From Ceratotherium simum simum (Eukaryota; Chordata; Mammalia; Perissodactyla; Rhinocerotidae), in assembly GCF_000283155.1 (NCBI RefSeq), contig NW_004454162.1:57150816-57214815 (forward strand): a DNA stretch of 64,000 nt. The letters run 5' to 3'. Under the pieces are notes generated by a model. It had not been told where the DNA came from and made no database searches. It saw only the letters and a program-made list of their open reading frames with translations. Positions 20,806 to 32,228 of the stretch are shown piece by piece. The number at the start of each line of letters is the position of its first letter. Within the stretch, counting starts at the first letter, position 1. The position numbers and the translations under genes were made by a program.

Positions 20806-23715
20806 GCCGCGAGTCCTGCAGAGCCGAGCAGCTTCCCGTGCGGTCCGCTCCGTCCTCTGCGCGCCGCTCCTCCGGCTCCTCCGGCTCGGAGGCCCGCCGG
20901 GCGTCGGGCTGCACCGCGGGGACATCGGCGTCCACAGCGTGCGGGGACGCGGACGCCGCGGCAGTCTCCTCTGGCCCGGCCCCGGCCGCGCAGCGCCCCG
21001 CCTCTCCCCCAGGGGGGCCGGGCGCAGGGAGCTGTCTCTGCGGAGGCGGCACCACGAGCACCAGCCTGGGCTTCTTGGCGATGGGGGGTGGCTTCCTGCT
21101 GGGCGAGGGGCCAGGCCCAGCCCCTGGGTCCCCCGGGTCCCCAGTGTCCCCGCGGCCCCCGCCCGGGCTCCCAGCGGGAGTGGAACGCGAGCCGGGGGCG
21201 CAGGCGGGTGTGCTCTCGCTCTGCATCCCGTTTGCGCTATTTCGGGATTTCGGGGAAGCAGGCGGCTTCCCGCGGTCCTGGGGAGTGGCCGGCGTGAGTT
21301 CTCCCCGGGGTCCCTGCCCGCACGACGGGGCTGCCTCAGGCCCCAGGATCGTCCTCACCGGCCGCAGCTGCACGGTGCGCAGCGCCTCCCGGGTTATCAG
21401 TGGGGGCGGCCTGCCCTCCTCCGGGTCCGGGGGCCGACGGCGGGCCTCCCGCGGGGGCTCTGCCCGGCCAGAGTCTCTAAAAGGAGGCCGGGCATCCTCC
21501 AGCAGCTTAGGGTCCAGGGGTGGGGCAGGCGGGGGCACTGCAGGGGCAGAGGATTCCAGAAGCAGGGGGCCGGGGACCGTGGGGGGACAAGGGGGGAGCA
21601 GGTGTGGTGGCGGAGGGGGGAACAAGGGGGACTGAGGCAGAAGAGCGCCCTCGGGGGTCTCCGCCAAGGGAGGCGGAGTGGGGAAAGGCGGAGGGGGAAA
21701 AGGAGGTGCGGGGGCCGGCGTCCTTGCGGTCCCACCCCCGTCCGCCGAGGTGCTGGAGAAGAGGGATGTGGAGGACGCGGACAAGGACCCCGAGGAAACC
21801 AGGGAGGACTTCCTCTCGGGGACCCTGGGCTTGGCCTTAGCCTTGAGGAGCGCGGGCACTGGGGTGAGTGCGGGGGGCGTGTTGGACTGGCTGGAGTACC
21901 CGCTGGACGGCGAGGTTACCCTGCGTGCCGGGCTCCCCGCCGCGACCGAGCACCCAGCCCCGGCGGCCCCGCAACCCCCGTGCACAGGCCATCCCCGCGC
22001 GCCCCCCGCCGGCGCGCCCCCGGCCCCCGCGTCCCCGTGCGAGCCGGGGCCGTCCGCACACTGGGGCCAGAGCTCTGCGCCCTCGGACCTGCTGCTGCTC
22101 GTGTCGCTGTGCACGGCCCCGCACAGGGAGGAGGCGGTGGGCGTGGTGGCCGAGGCCCCGCTGCTGCCCGCGCTGACCGTGCTCTGGCTGCGGGAGCGCG
22201 GCAGCCACGGCTCGTCTGCGTCGCTGCAGGGGCTCTGGGAGGACGAGCTGCCGCCCGTGCCCCCGAGGTCCAGCCGCAGCGCGTGCGGGGGCGAGGCCCT
22301 CGGGCCCCCGTTCAGCGCCTGCCCGGGGCCCGGGGCGCCCTTCCTGGGCATCCTGCGCAGAGAATCCGTCCGCGACGGCGGCAGGGGAGGCTTCTTCGCC
22401 TTCTTCAAAGAGATGCTTCGCGAAAGGGACTTGTCGTGGTAATGGGACCGGTTCCCTTGGCTCTTCTGAGCTCTCTCATCGAAAACATTGACCACGCTGT
22501 GCCTGGGGTTCCCAAAGCTGTCACCGCTGCTGCAGAGATCCACAGGTCCGCGTCCAGAGTCGGGGTATACGGATGCGTAGTAGCCATCGTGGTCCCCCGA
22601 ATACAGGGACCCGGCATCGTCTTTGTTCGACGTTTGGTCCAGACTGCAGCTGCTCAGGTTACTGACGGGACTGGAGTAACCAGGAGTGGCCGCCCCTGGC
22701 TTCCCGGTGGCGCTGCATTCCCAGGGCTCCGCGCCGCCAGGCCCCCGGCCTCCGGAATAACTGGGCTCGCTCCCGCCGTCCGCATCCTGAGGGAGCGCTG
22801 GGAAGCCCAGCTTGTTTCTACAGCTGAAGGCCGCGCCGGGGGACCCGTTCTCCAGATGTGCCGGGGTCTTTAGAGAGACCGCAGAGTCACAGAGGGACAG
22901 CAGTGTGGCTGCACTGGGGGAATGGGGGCCTAAGGCCTGTAAGAGAGAGGAGTGACCCTCATTCCAGCTGCCACTGGGAGATCGACGGTCATCTTGACCA
23001 GCGCGCCTGGAGAGGAGGCGGTCCCTGGATTTTATCTTCGTGTGGGAGGAGGAGCTGGTACTTCTGCTGTCCAGCGGCCCTGAGCACGGCACGGCGTGAA
23101 TAACGATGACCTCCGAGGAGCAGGAGAGCGTGGCGTTGGGGATGATGCTGGTGGAGTAGGCCGCGTGGGGAGACACCACGCACGCCGGGCTGGTTAGGTT
23201 TTCTCCCTCGAAGTGCCTCAGCTCCTGCGATCTGGGCCTCAGAAGTGTCCCAGTCCTTGAGGCGCCTCCTAAATGTCCCGAGTTTCCCTCTACCTGCGGG
23301 TCATCCCTCTCGTAGGGGAAAGCGCCGTCCAGGCTATCTGCAGGGCCCAGGGCCCCCAGCCTCGGCTCCAGGGACTGCGCGCTCGCCCTGGCTGCGCAGC
23401 GTGGCAGGCTGCGGAAACCCGCCTCGTGGTTGAGGCGAGAAGGGAACACTATGCCCGCAGAATCGCTCAGCACAGACATGTTCCCCGAGGAGCCGGAGAA
23501 GTGACCCATCTGCGCAGCAATGCCCTGCCCCTTCTGCGCCCGGATCCTTCTCATTGACGGCGGGACCACTCGCACCTCCTCGGTCTGACAGCTGGAGTCC
23601 CTGGTTTCCGAGCGCTGCCCAGCAGACCCATAGCTGCCAAGCCGTCCCAGTGAAGAGTAGTGGTCCGGGGTGTACACTGAGGGACCACCACCATCATCTT
23701 GGCCAGTGCCTAATG
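20806..23715 (-). CDS. NHSL1: NHSL1 large central coding exon
   Basis: This 2910-bp exon encodes 969 full codons. The N-terminal part has LGTGQDDGGGPSVYTPDHYS, SSCQTEEVRVVPPSMRRIR and GQGIAAQMGHFSGSSGNMSV, hallmark NHS-family blocks. Later come NPRHSVVNVFDERAQKSQ, SLKKAKKPPLPPSRTDSLRR (near 22415-22350), SPSSGYSSQSNTPPALTP, two FPPPP motifs (near 21706-21672 and 21626-21604), QLRPVRTILG and a C-terminal KPPPIAKKP (near 21105-21060). NHSL1 is mostly disordered. The family binds the Scar/WAVE complex through Abi SH3 and restrains lamellipodial migration, and the proline-rich motifs fit that. The acceptor is CTTCCAG|CATTAGG and the donor is CGGC|GTGAGT, both in phase. The 5' half is ordinary, while bases 20780-22400 are extremely GC/CpG-rich with alanine- and glycine-rich divergence. 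A long + strand frame here is a shadow. Confidence 0.97.
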
Positions 23716-24435
23716 CTGGAAGTAAAGCAGAAAGAGTCTTGTTACCTAAAAATAAAAACAACTGTCTTAGTTCATCACCTGTACCCACACCCCCTTCTGA
23801 CTCTGCTGTACTTTAAAAAAATTTCCATCTGATCTAGTTTCTTTTCTCCTGTAGGCACCTGAGAGTTTCAATAGTTACTAACAGCTGCTAACGTAAAACC
23901 TTATTATGAATTTCATGCACTTCTCTGGATTTGAACTCCAGCTCCTGCCACAGATTAAATGCTGCACCGGGAATTCCTAGGTGCTCCCTTTGAGACCAAG
24001 GATGAGTGCTCTGTGGAAGATTTACTTTTCAAATAACCTCCTTTTAGGAGATTTCAAGGAAGCTTGTCACCCACCAGGGGAGTGCACAGAGCATCTGTTG
24101 AGCAGTGACCATCGTTCCTAGGACAGATGACAGAGTGGCAACAACAGGGCCACAGAGAGGCCATCTATGAGGGACACTGGTGTAAAACAGTGCTAATCAC
24201 ACTTATTTTCTATGTCAGAAGGAAATCCTAAGAAAAACAATTTACAGGCCCATCTGTGTTTCAAACATTTCATTATCCATCTTACGCCATTATCGTCTGT
24301 CAGTGACATTCAAAACTCAGTAGCAATCTGTCAAGTTCTGGTGGGAGAAAGCAGGAACTAATCCAGGGAACATTTCCTCAGATGAGGGTTACTCATTTCT
24401 TGGAGCTTTACAGCCAAACAGAGAGTAGTATGTTT

Positions 24436-24454
24436 AAAAAAAAAAAAAAAAAAA
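24436..24454 (+). repeat. Poly(A) run
   Basis: Nineteen consecutive A bases. No recognisable SINE body is attached, so it may be the tail of a decayed retroposon or a plain mononucleotide repeat. Confidence 0.9.
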
Positions 24455-27400
24455 GGCATGAGGAAGGCCAAACAGGGAGAAGTGGACGAGGAAAAACCTT
24501 AAGTGTAGACAGATTTCAAGCTACCTAAGAAAAAACAGAGGCCTTGAATAAAATCATGAAGCCAAGAACTTACCCAACGTGTACAGGGAAAAATCAACCT
24601 GTGCATAGTGATCATGAGGACAAATTACATCTTGAAAAATAGTAGCAAAATCACAGTTCTCTCTACGTCATTATCCAACAAGGACCTGAAAAAGTCTCAA
24701 GCCTGGGCTTCGCTGAGCCACATTAGCTGAGCCCCAGCATCGCTGTTCCCCTGGGCAGGGACCCTCGTGGGGATGGGATTCCTGGAACTCCGCCTGACCC
24801 CACGTAAATTAACCCATGCATGCCACCTGTCCCTGTCTAGACATAAAGCCTTTTGCTCATCCAGACAGCAGAGGGTCTTCCTAAAATGGCAGAACTGTTC
24901 TGTGTCAGCCACAAAGGACGCATCGTCCTGTGAGGAATAAAGCCTACAGCCCCTTCCTCCACTGGGATGATGGAGAGTCATGTTCATACTCGTGTCTTTA
25001 GCAGAAAGGATCTGTTTCCTCCCCCACCCTTGGCCAAGTACACTCACTCACGTGTGCACATGAGGCGCTCCCTCAGAGAGAGGGAAGTGGGCAACAGGGC
25101 AGGAGCAGAAGAAAGACCACTTGGAGGAAAGAAAACAAAAGATGCACGTGTTTGCCACTTGGTATTTTAGGAGGTGGGAGGTTGACCTGTATGGCTGCGC
25201 CTGTTTAGTTCCAAACATTCAAGATACCTTATTCCCTTCAATGAGTTTTAATATCTTTTTCTTTCAAAATTGTAGTCGTTTTTGCCTGGAGTCAGTGGTA
25301 GGTTTTAACTTTTAAGGGCCATTAACAAAGTCCTGATTATTTCAGTTAGCAGTTTTGAACGTGAAGCTACTCTAAGCTTCTGAAAATGGGAGCAGGGCCG
25401 TTTCTTTACCATCTACAGCTGAGTACAACTTTCTTATTGAAATAACAATGTTCTCCTAAAGACTTTTAAAAACATATGAAAAACAGTTCAGATATTTATC
25501 ACAGGGACCACCAAAACTCTATTCCCAAAACAGGTCCTCCACTATCTTCACAGTACAAAATGTGTCACCACGTTATGGGAGACAGATGGATGCTCCCTTA
25601 ACTAGAGTTAAGTAACAAAAACAGACAACAAAAGGAGAATTCAAACAGCTGCGGACCTCTCAGTGCTGCTAAAAATCCTGATGGCATTTATCTGATTTTA
25701 AAATAAAATGTAAAGAAATAATTATGTATATTTTTTTCTTTGACTTATGATATAATACTACAAGGTTTGACCAATTTATAAAAAATATACATAATCAAAG
25801 ATGATAGAAATCTACAAGTTAGTTTATTTAAGGTTTAGTATATAAATTTTTTAAAAGTTTTGTCAGGTCTTCAGTAATGTTCTTAGTACAAACTATCAAA
25901 GATTATTCAGAAGGGGATTCCTTTAAGTGAGGCTTTTTCTGCTTGGGGAGCACATATAGGGATAAGTTCCAGGAGGATCCAAACTATGCAGCAGCCAATA
26001 TAATTACAGACCCACAAAACAGTCTATCTGATTCTAAAGACGAAGCCTCGTAACAGGCTGTTCAAATACATTTCTATGTACGTTTAAGATAATAAGACTA
26101 AAGAAAAAGTGAGAAATTTTGTCTGATTCATTTAAATGAAAAGCAACAAATTATAAGCCATAAATGTACTTTAAAGAGTAAATATCATTCCTTGACTTTA
26201 AAGCACTGTATATCGGCTGGTTTTTCGAGTCTGCTATTTATGGATTTTGAAGTAAAAAGTGTACATAACTAAGCACAATACAACTGTCCAATTCCAGAGG
26301 CATCTCTGGTTATGTGGGCAGAGTCTCGTGGACACAGTGCCCCTCCCCAGTGACTGTCTTTCCTCAGATAATCATTTCCTTTTTTAATCTAATTTGTTTG
26401 ACTCAGCCATACTTCCCTATGCTGTAAATCTAGGAGACTAATTTTTAAAGAAATAGGAAGTATCTGTTTTTGATGGTCATTCGTCAGGTAGCACAGAGCT
26501 TTCAAACCAGACACTGTGTATGTACACCCTATGGGGAGGAAGGGCAAGGTCAGCCAGAGGTCATGAGGTGAAGAGAGAAAAGCTGTGATCCGACTTTGTG
26601 CTCAGTATTACCGTGTTCAAGAGTCATTTCCCTCCTCCACCCACCAGTCCGGCCAACCTGCCCATCCCTAGACTAGAGCTGCTGTCTAACTGTGTTTTTT
26701 TTTAACTAGCTCTAACTTAGATGCAGCCTTCTCCGGTGACCCCCAGCTGTGACCCAGGTCATGTCCTAGACATCAAGGCAGTGACGTCAGCCTCACACCA
26801 TGGCAACAATCACCACGCAGATGACGTGGGCAGAGCTGCCTTTTTTCCTCCTGCATCAGGGGTGTTTCTACGTTACGTGCAAAAGAGAAATGAACGTGGG
26901 CGCCAGGGACTCAATCGCTGATCTTAAAAATATTAAAATTACAGGAGACATGATTTACCCAGCTGGTCGGATCATTCCGGTAAGGTCAAAGAGGCCACTG
27001 GGTTATTGGCTCCATACTGGTTGGTTCAGTAATAAAAGTGATAAAAGTTCATAATGCTGAGGTTCTAGAAATCATATTACAGACAGATAGATAGATAATT
27101 CACATTGAACACTTATGTGTATGTATATCTTTATCTGGGCCAAATTATTCTTATACTCTTTGCACAAAGTCATCCAAAACCTACCTATTTTGGTTGGAGA
27201 GCCACTTAACCTCTCTTGAAACGTCACCTCGTTATCTTATAAAGGGCCTACCTTTAAAGTCACTCCTTTGGTCAAGGTACATCTTCTAAAAGATCAGTTA
27301 AAATATAAATGTTATCTGAGTGCTGTAAGGAATTAGCCCCTTAGGCATCTACTGAACATCCGAGAACATATTAATTTCTCAAATTAATTAGCTGTCACCT

Positions 27401-27989
27401 AAAGGAGGAAAAGAGTCTGAAAGCACAGGATACAGGAGGATGGACCACTACATCAAGGGTAGGCGCAGGCATGAGCCAGAGGCAGACTTTGTGAATCCTG
27501 GGGACGCAACCGAGCCCTTGTTTGTAAGGAGCCCCTATGCTGCTGGCTAAGAGGAGCCCGTCTGCCCTCTCCCTGGAGCTATGGGGTGACGCCAAGCACC
27601 GCTCCTCCATCACACGGCCGCCACAGCCCGGGAGGGAGAGCACACCAGTGCAGAACTGGATGGCAGTGAGAGAAGGTGCCAAGGAAAGAAGGGTGAGCTC
27701 CCCTCCCGACATGAGGCAGATAAGAGAGGCCAGGAAACAGAGGCACAGCGTCTGCAGTGCTTCCTCAGAGAGGAAGGATCGTGTCCGAATGCAAGGATGA
27801 ACTCACTGTGACCAGAAGACCAAGAGGCGAGTCAGAAACCATGTTCTGAGTTTCCAGAGTGCAACTTTCAGTAGGAAACACAAGTGAAAACACCAGGTGG
27901 AAGTACCCGTCAGGAATTAACTCCACAGGGCGGCCCAAGAGAAAGGGGCATGTTTCCCGCCAGGTAGTAACGAGTCCTCTACAGTAACT

Positions 27990-28180
27990 GCAACGGCAGC
28001 TGCTGTGTTCACAGGGGAGCCAGGCACCACGGCTTCACCAGCACAAATTCATTAGACCCTCGAACCACCCTACGAGAGAGGTTCTGTCAACATCACCAAC
28101 CTCATTTTTGGAACGAGGAAGGAGATTCGGGGGTGAAGTGACCAGGGAGATCCAGAGAGCAAGTGGCAGAGCTCGACTCA
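27990..28180 (-). repeat. MIR SINE
   Basis: Reverse-complement MIR order: 'aaattcattagaccctcgaaccaccctacgagagag', 'caacctcatttttggaacgaggaagg', then 'gtggcagagctcgactcagatatgag'. Confidence 0.65.
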
Positions 28181-28932
28181 GATATGAGCAGCCTCGCACA
28201 GGAGGCCCTGCTCCCCACCCTCTAGACTCTGCGCCCTGTGCAGACATTTCTGATGGGCCCCATTGAACCAGGAGAGGATGTGAATACAGAGAGAGGAGAA
28301 TGGAAGGATTACCCAAAGCAGACACAAAGATAAGCAGAAACAAAATGGATAAGTGAATAATGAAGTAAACACCCTCTCCTCCAGCCAAAGAAAATGTTCT
28401 GTTTTCTGTTTTTATCACAGGTTGAAAAATACCAAATCAAGAAGCCATGAAATTGTTTCACGGAAGTACCATTAAGGCACTATGCAACATAAATGACTAT
28501 TTTCTCTTGTACTGGTATTTACTAATTATCCCACACTGCTGTCTCTTTGATGACAAAATGCCACCAATATTGTCAGTATAACTAATGAAGTCCATGTGCA
28601 TAATTTGAAGTCCTAGAATAAGTTTTCAGTTTTATGAAAACTTAAGATCTAAATTAAAAGTAAATTTAGTTGTGGAAATACCCCATGTTCATGGTGCACA
28701 GAGATGATGACATCACTGTAAATGTCTATCATCCCAGTTAATAGTTTTCACATAAGCTCTTCCTCTTACCTTCTCAGCAGAATTCAGTAAACCTGCATGG
28801 GTGTCAAGGTTTGCACCCAACGCCTCATTCAGGCTCTCAGAACGTATCAATTTCACGAGCACACAGCGGGGGTGAGCACAGGGATGCTGAGCAGCAACGA
28901 GGGCAACAGAACACAATTCTGGTGAGCCATAC

Positions 28933-29064
28933 CTAGCTCCTTCTGTATGCTGTCAGGGACTCCTGCAATAGTCTTTCTCCTTTTGACTTTCTTCGGTCGT
29001 CTTACCAGAGTGTCTGTGTAAATTAGAGACCGCCGAAGGCTGGCCTGGCGATCGAAATTCTCCC
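28933..29064 (-). CDS. NHSL1: NHSL1 coding exon (NHS-family basic block)
   Basis: A 132-bp exon encoding ENFDRQASLRRSLIYTDTLV, then RRPKKVKRRKTIAGVPDSIQ and KEL. This block (ENFDRQASLRRSL through KVKRRKT) is strongly conserved in NHS and its paralogues, and the RRPKKVKRRK cluster resembles a nuclear localisation or acidic-lipid binding patch. On the - strand the acceptor is CACATTAG|GGGAG and the donor is GAGCTAG|GTATGG. Two bases complete a Gly codon from the previous exon. The trailing G plus CA from the next exon makes Ala. It is too short to show as a long reading frame, and was found by matching the junction phases of its neighbours. Confidence 0.96.
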
Positions 29065-31543
29065 CTAATGTGGAGCAAGTAGAACAAGCAAAGCCATGTT
29101 ATTCCCAGCAAGCGGACACCATGCACGTTCTTCCAGAAGCTTGTTGTAAAATGATAAGAAGGTATTAATCATGATGTTAGCCAGTCACATGATGAATGAA
29201 CGCTGAAGGGAAAAAAGGCAGGAGAGCACATTTTCATCATAAGGCTCCTTCCCAAGCTGTGTGTGTGTCCTTCCGAAGGAGGCACCCTCCTCTCATTGTC
29301 AAATGAGCGGAGTGGCAAATGCAAACTTGTTAGTAACACATGGAAGAGTGAGTGTGCTATTAAACGGTGGACCATTCTGGAAGCATTTCACACAGGCCCT
29401 CTGGTCACCGAAACCACTCTCCACATCAGCGTTCACGTGGTGACGCCATTCGGTCAACTGCCGAGACCAATATCATGTCTGGTCTCATGTGATGAAACAA
29501 AAAAAATCAGAATTCTTGGATGAAGAGCTTTTTCTTTCAGTCGAGGAGGCTGACAATTTGGACAGACTGTGGTAATTGCTATGGTGTGAGATACAATTAT
29601 AATGAAAATAAAGAGCCTTATAATGATAAAGTACTTTCATCACAATGAGACCCAGGAGCACAGCTTGTTAAAGTGAACTGCTTCTCTGTTTCACAGTCAC
29701 TTTCTGAAGTTGATCTTCATTCAGACATTTCGGGGAATGTTGCAATCAAACCCAGAATGCCACACCCATGAGACTGTTTTTCTTTCTCGAGTGTAACTTT
29801 TGTGTGATTAACACCATGGGAAACCATAAAATAATAAAGTATCAGATATTAATTGGTCTGCTTTAAATTATCTGGCACTGTCAAGTTTTATAGCATTTTC
29901 CTTGTTAAATGGTTATTCTCCTCAAAAAGAGATTTAAAATATATATACACACACACAAAACTTATATACTTCCGTCATTCTTCTGTTGTAAGAAAAGTAT
30001 AAAAACATTCACTCTTTCTAGCAATGTTGACACACATTCAAAGTGAGTATGCTATGAGCAATGTACCTTCTATTTTAACAGGAATAAATTGTGAATAGAA
30101 CCTTATCTAATCAAAACAGAGGATAGAAGATCTGAATGATCCTTTCACCTGCTAAGCAACAAACTGCAACAGATGCTAGCAAACTTGAAAATGCTTGCAA
30201 CTGTGTTCCAAATGAAGAAAACCAGAAATGGTTGAGAAAAGACCCTGAAACACCAGAAGGTCCATCACGGGGAGAAATGGGTCACTATGTGTGATAGCAC
30301 ATATGGTGCCTGTAAGGGGTCAGTCATGACTTCAATGATCCAACAGTTCCCTACAGCAGAGGAACAAAATGTCCTTGAATCAAGGCATTAAGAATGGACA
30401 AAACATTAACAGACAGTTGCATTCAGTCTCCAGTTTGCTTCCTAAACAAAAACAAAAGATAAACTACTCAAGCTCCAAGGAAACTGGGAAACGACCAGTG
30501 AGGACAGACATCTAAGACACACACCATTAAAGGTGCCAAGTTCTCCTGACCTAGAAGGACTGTCCTCTTCGGGACTACACACTTCTCGAGGGAAGGGACC
30601 AGAACTCATGTACCGTAGCATCCCCTGTGGCATTCAGCTCAATGCCCAACACAAAGTAGGAATTCAGTAAGGACCTGTTGAATGGAGAGGAGCTGAATCA
30701 TTCCCTTTCACTGAAAAAGGGCGTTAGTCAGTCATGGTTACTACTCAGAAACGAACTTAGTCGCTCAGACAGCAGCACAAGGTCCGTCTGTGGGACCAAG
30801 TGTGTTGACCCGCTGTCCGTCTTCCGGGTGGTAGAGCTGTTACCCCACGTGGCGGGTCACGGAATACACTCATACACGCATTCCATTTTAGACAGGTTCT
30901 TCTCTGCAATTCTTAGAACATGATGGGTCCCCATGGGACAAGGACTAAAGGGATTAAGTCAATTTACAAACCGGTAGCTCTTTGTGCTAATGTTCCACCT
31001 ACATGCCTGGCAGGCTTCACTCTGGGTTTGAAATAATGTATTTATTGGCATTTTCTCCCCTGCTGAACCTTATTGAAAAGCTAGAGAGTCAATGTTCACC
31101 CAAATAAATGAGCACGTGATAAGTCCCTACAGGAAGCTACATTTTTATCCCTAGTCGTCTAGGTCTTTAGAAATATATAATTTAAAGAACAGGAAGCTAT
31201 ATAACCTGTGTCTATTTAACCACTGAAAGTGAACATTTTTAATTTAATGCTTCTTTATACCAGAATATTAGAAAAACCACTCTCTTTATGAAATATATGT
31301 GTATGTGAACACATGGATCCAGAAAATGGATCAATAAATAATTAGGTATTATATTTAATTTTTGCATTTCTGAAAATACTAATCAGTCAATTAAAAGTAA
31401 ATTGCATTTTGACATAACTCATATTGCTCATTTCTTTACTGTCACTCATCTTTCCTGTGTGGCATTCTGAAGGCCTCCTTTTAAATTCTATGTACGTCAT
31501 ATCCACTTAGTCACCAAATGGGCAAATGAAAGCTCAAAGCAAT

Positions 31544-31635
31544 GACACTGTCCACTGTTGTGACACTGTCGACTGTTGTGAGTGTCCACTGTTGTGACAC
31601 TGTCCACTGTTGTGACACTGTCTACTGTTGTGACA
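31544..31635 (+). repeat. 18-bp tandem array (five copies)
   Basis: The unit GACACTGTCCACTGTTGT occurs five times with a few substitutions. The third copy lacks four bases. The array is unrelated to flanking SINEs and looks locally born. Confidence 0.92.
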
Positions 31636-31990
31636 ATTTCTATTTTCATTGCAAATAATTCTTTATTCCTGAAACTCTAGTTACTCTGTTTTAAATTTCC
31701 TAATCTCACAATAATGCATTTTATCCTAATTCCATTAACGACTGTCATATGTCATAGCATAATCATCTTATCTTATAATATTATTTCTGCAGCATTTAAT
31801 CATATATAATGTAATTACATTTCTGCTATCTTTAATCAATCAAATAATGTAATGTGTTTTCTTACAGAAAATATGCACCCAGGTATTTCATTGAGCAATA
31901 AACATTATACTTTGTTCTGAAACATAGCTACTTATAAAAACAATCTTTAAAAATTATGATCTATGTGAATCACACTCAGAAAGATCTACA

Positions 31991-32228
31991 GGGCCGGCCC
32001 CATGGCTTAGCAGTTAAGTGCGTGCGCTCCACTGCTGGCGGCCCAGGTTCGGATCCCGGGTTCGCACCGACGCACTACTTCTCCGGCCATGCTGAGACCG
32101 CGTCCCACATACAGCAACTAGAAGAATGTGCCACTATGACATACAACTATCTACTGGGGCTTTGGGGGAAAAAAAATAAATATATAAAAAATTATTAAAA
32201 AAAAAAGTTTAAAAAAAAAAAAAAGAAA
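31991..32228 (+). mobile_element. ERE SINE (tRNA-derived equine repetitive element)
   Basis: A full element begins GGGCCGGCCCCATGGCTTAG, has the tRNA-like promoter text GGTTCGGATCC, the body 'acatacagcaactagaagaatg' and 'actatctactggggctttggg', and ends in an A-rich tail. A 13-bp target-site duplication, AGAAAGATCTACA, flanks it exactly at 31978-31990 and 32229-32241. It lies antisense to NHSL1. Its identical duplication marks a fairly young insertion. ERE elements are known from perissodactyls, which is the basis of the host call. Confidence 0.95.

Larger units (their letters stand above)
23716..28932 (-). other. NHSL1: NHSL1 intron
   Basis: About 5.2 kb. It contains a 19-A run at 24436-24454, a GATA triplet near 27083, and a MIR at about 27990-28180. 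The rest is AT-rich unique sequence. No exon or recognisable protein was found. Confidence 0.8.

Noticed and set aside
21678..22442. 254-residue + strand open frame
   Set aside because: Another shadow in the GC-rich part of NHSL1, with no recognisable protein.
22040..22450. Reading the Ala/Gly-rich NHSL1 segment as a frameshift
   Set aside because: The frame stays open, and both flanks match NHSL1 in the same frame, so a local compensated frameshift is possible but not needed. Biased substitution explains it as well.
20939..22873. 644-residue open frame on the + strand
   Set aside because: It lies exactly opposite the NHSL1 exon. It is Arg/Gly/Pro/Ala-rich with no domain. GC-rich coding DNA removes stops on the opposite strand, so it is a shadow.
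31991..32228. Possible tRNA gene
   Set aside because: The tRNA-like head with its internal promoter is followed by a SINE body, A tail and target-site duplication. It is a retroposon.
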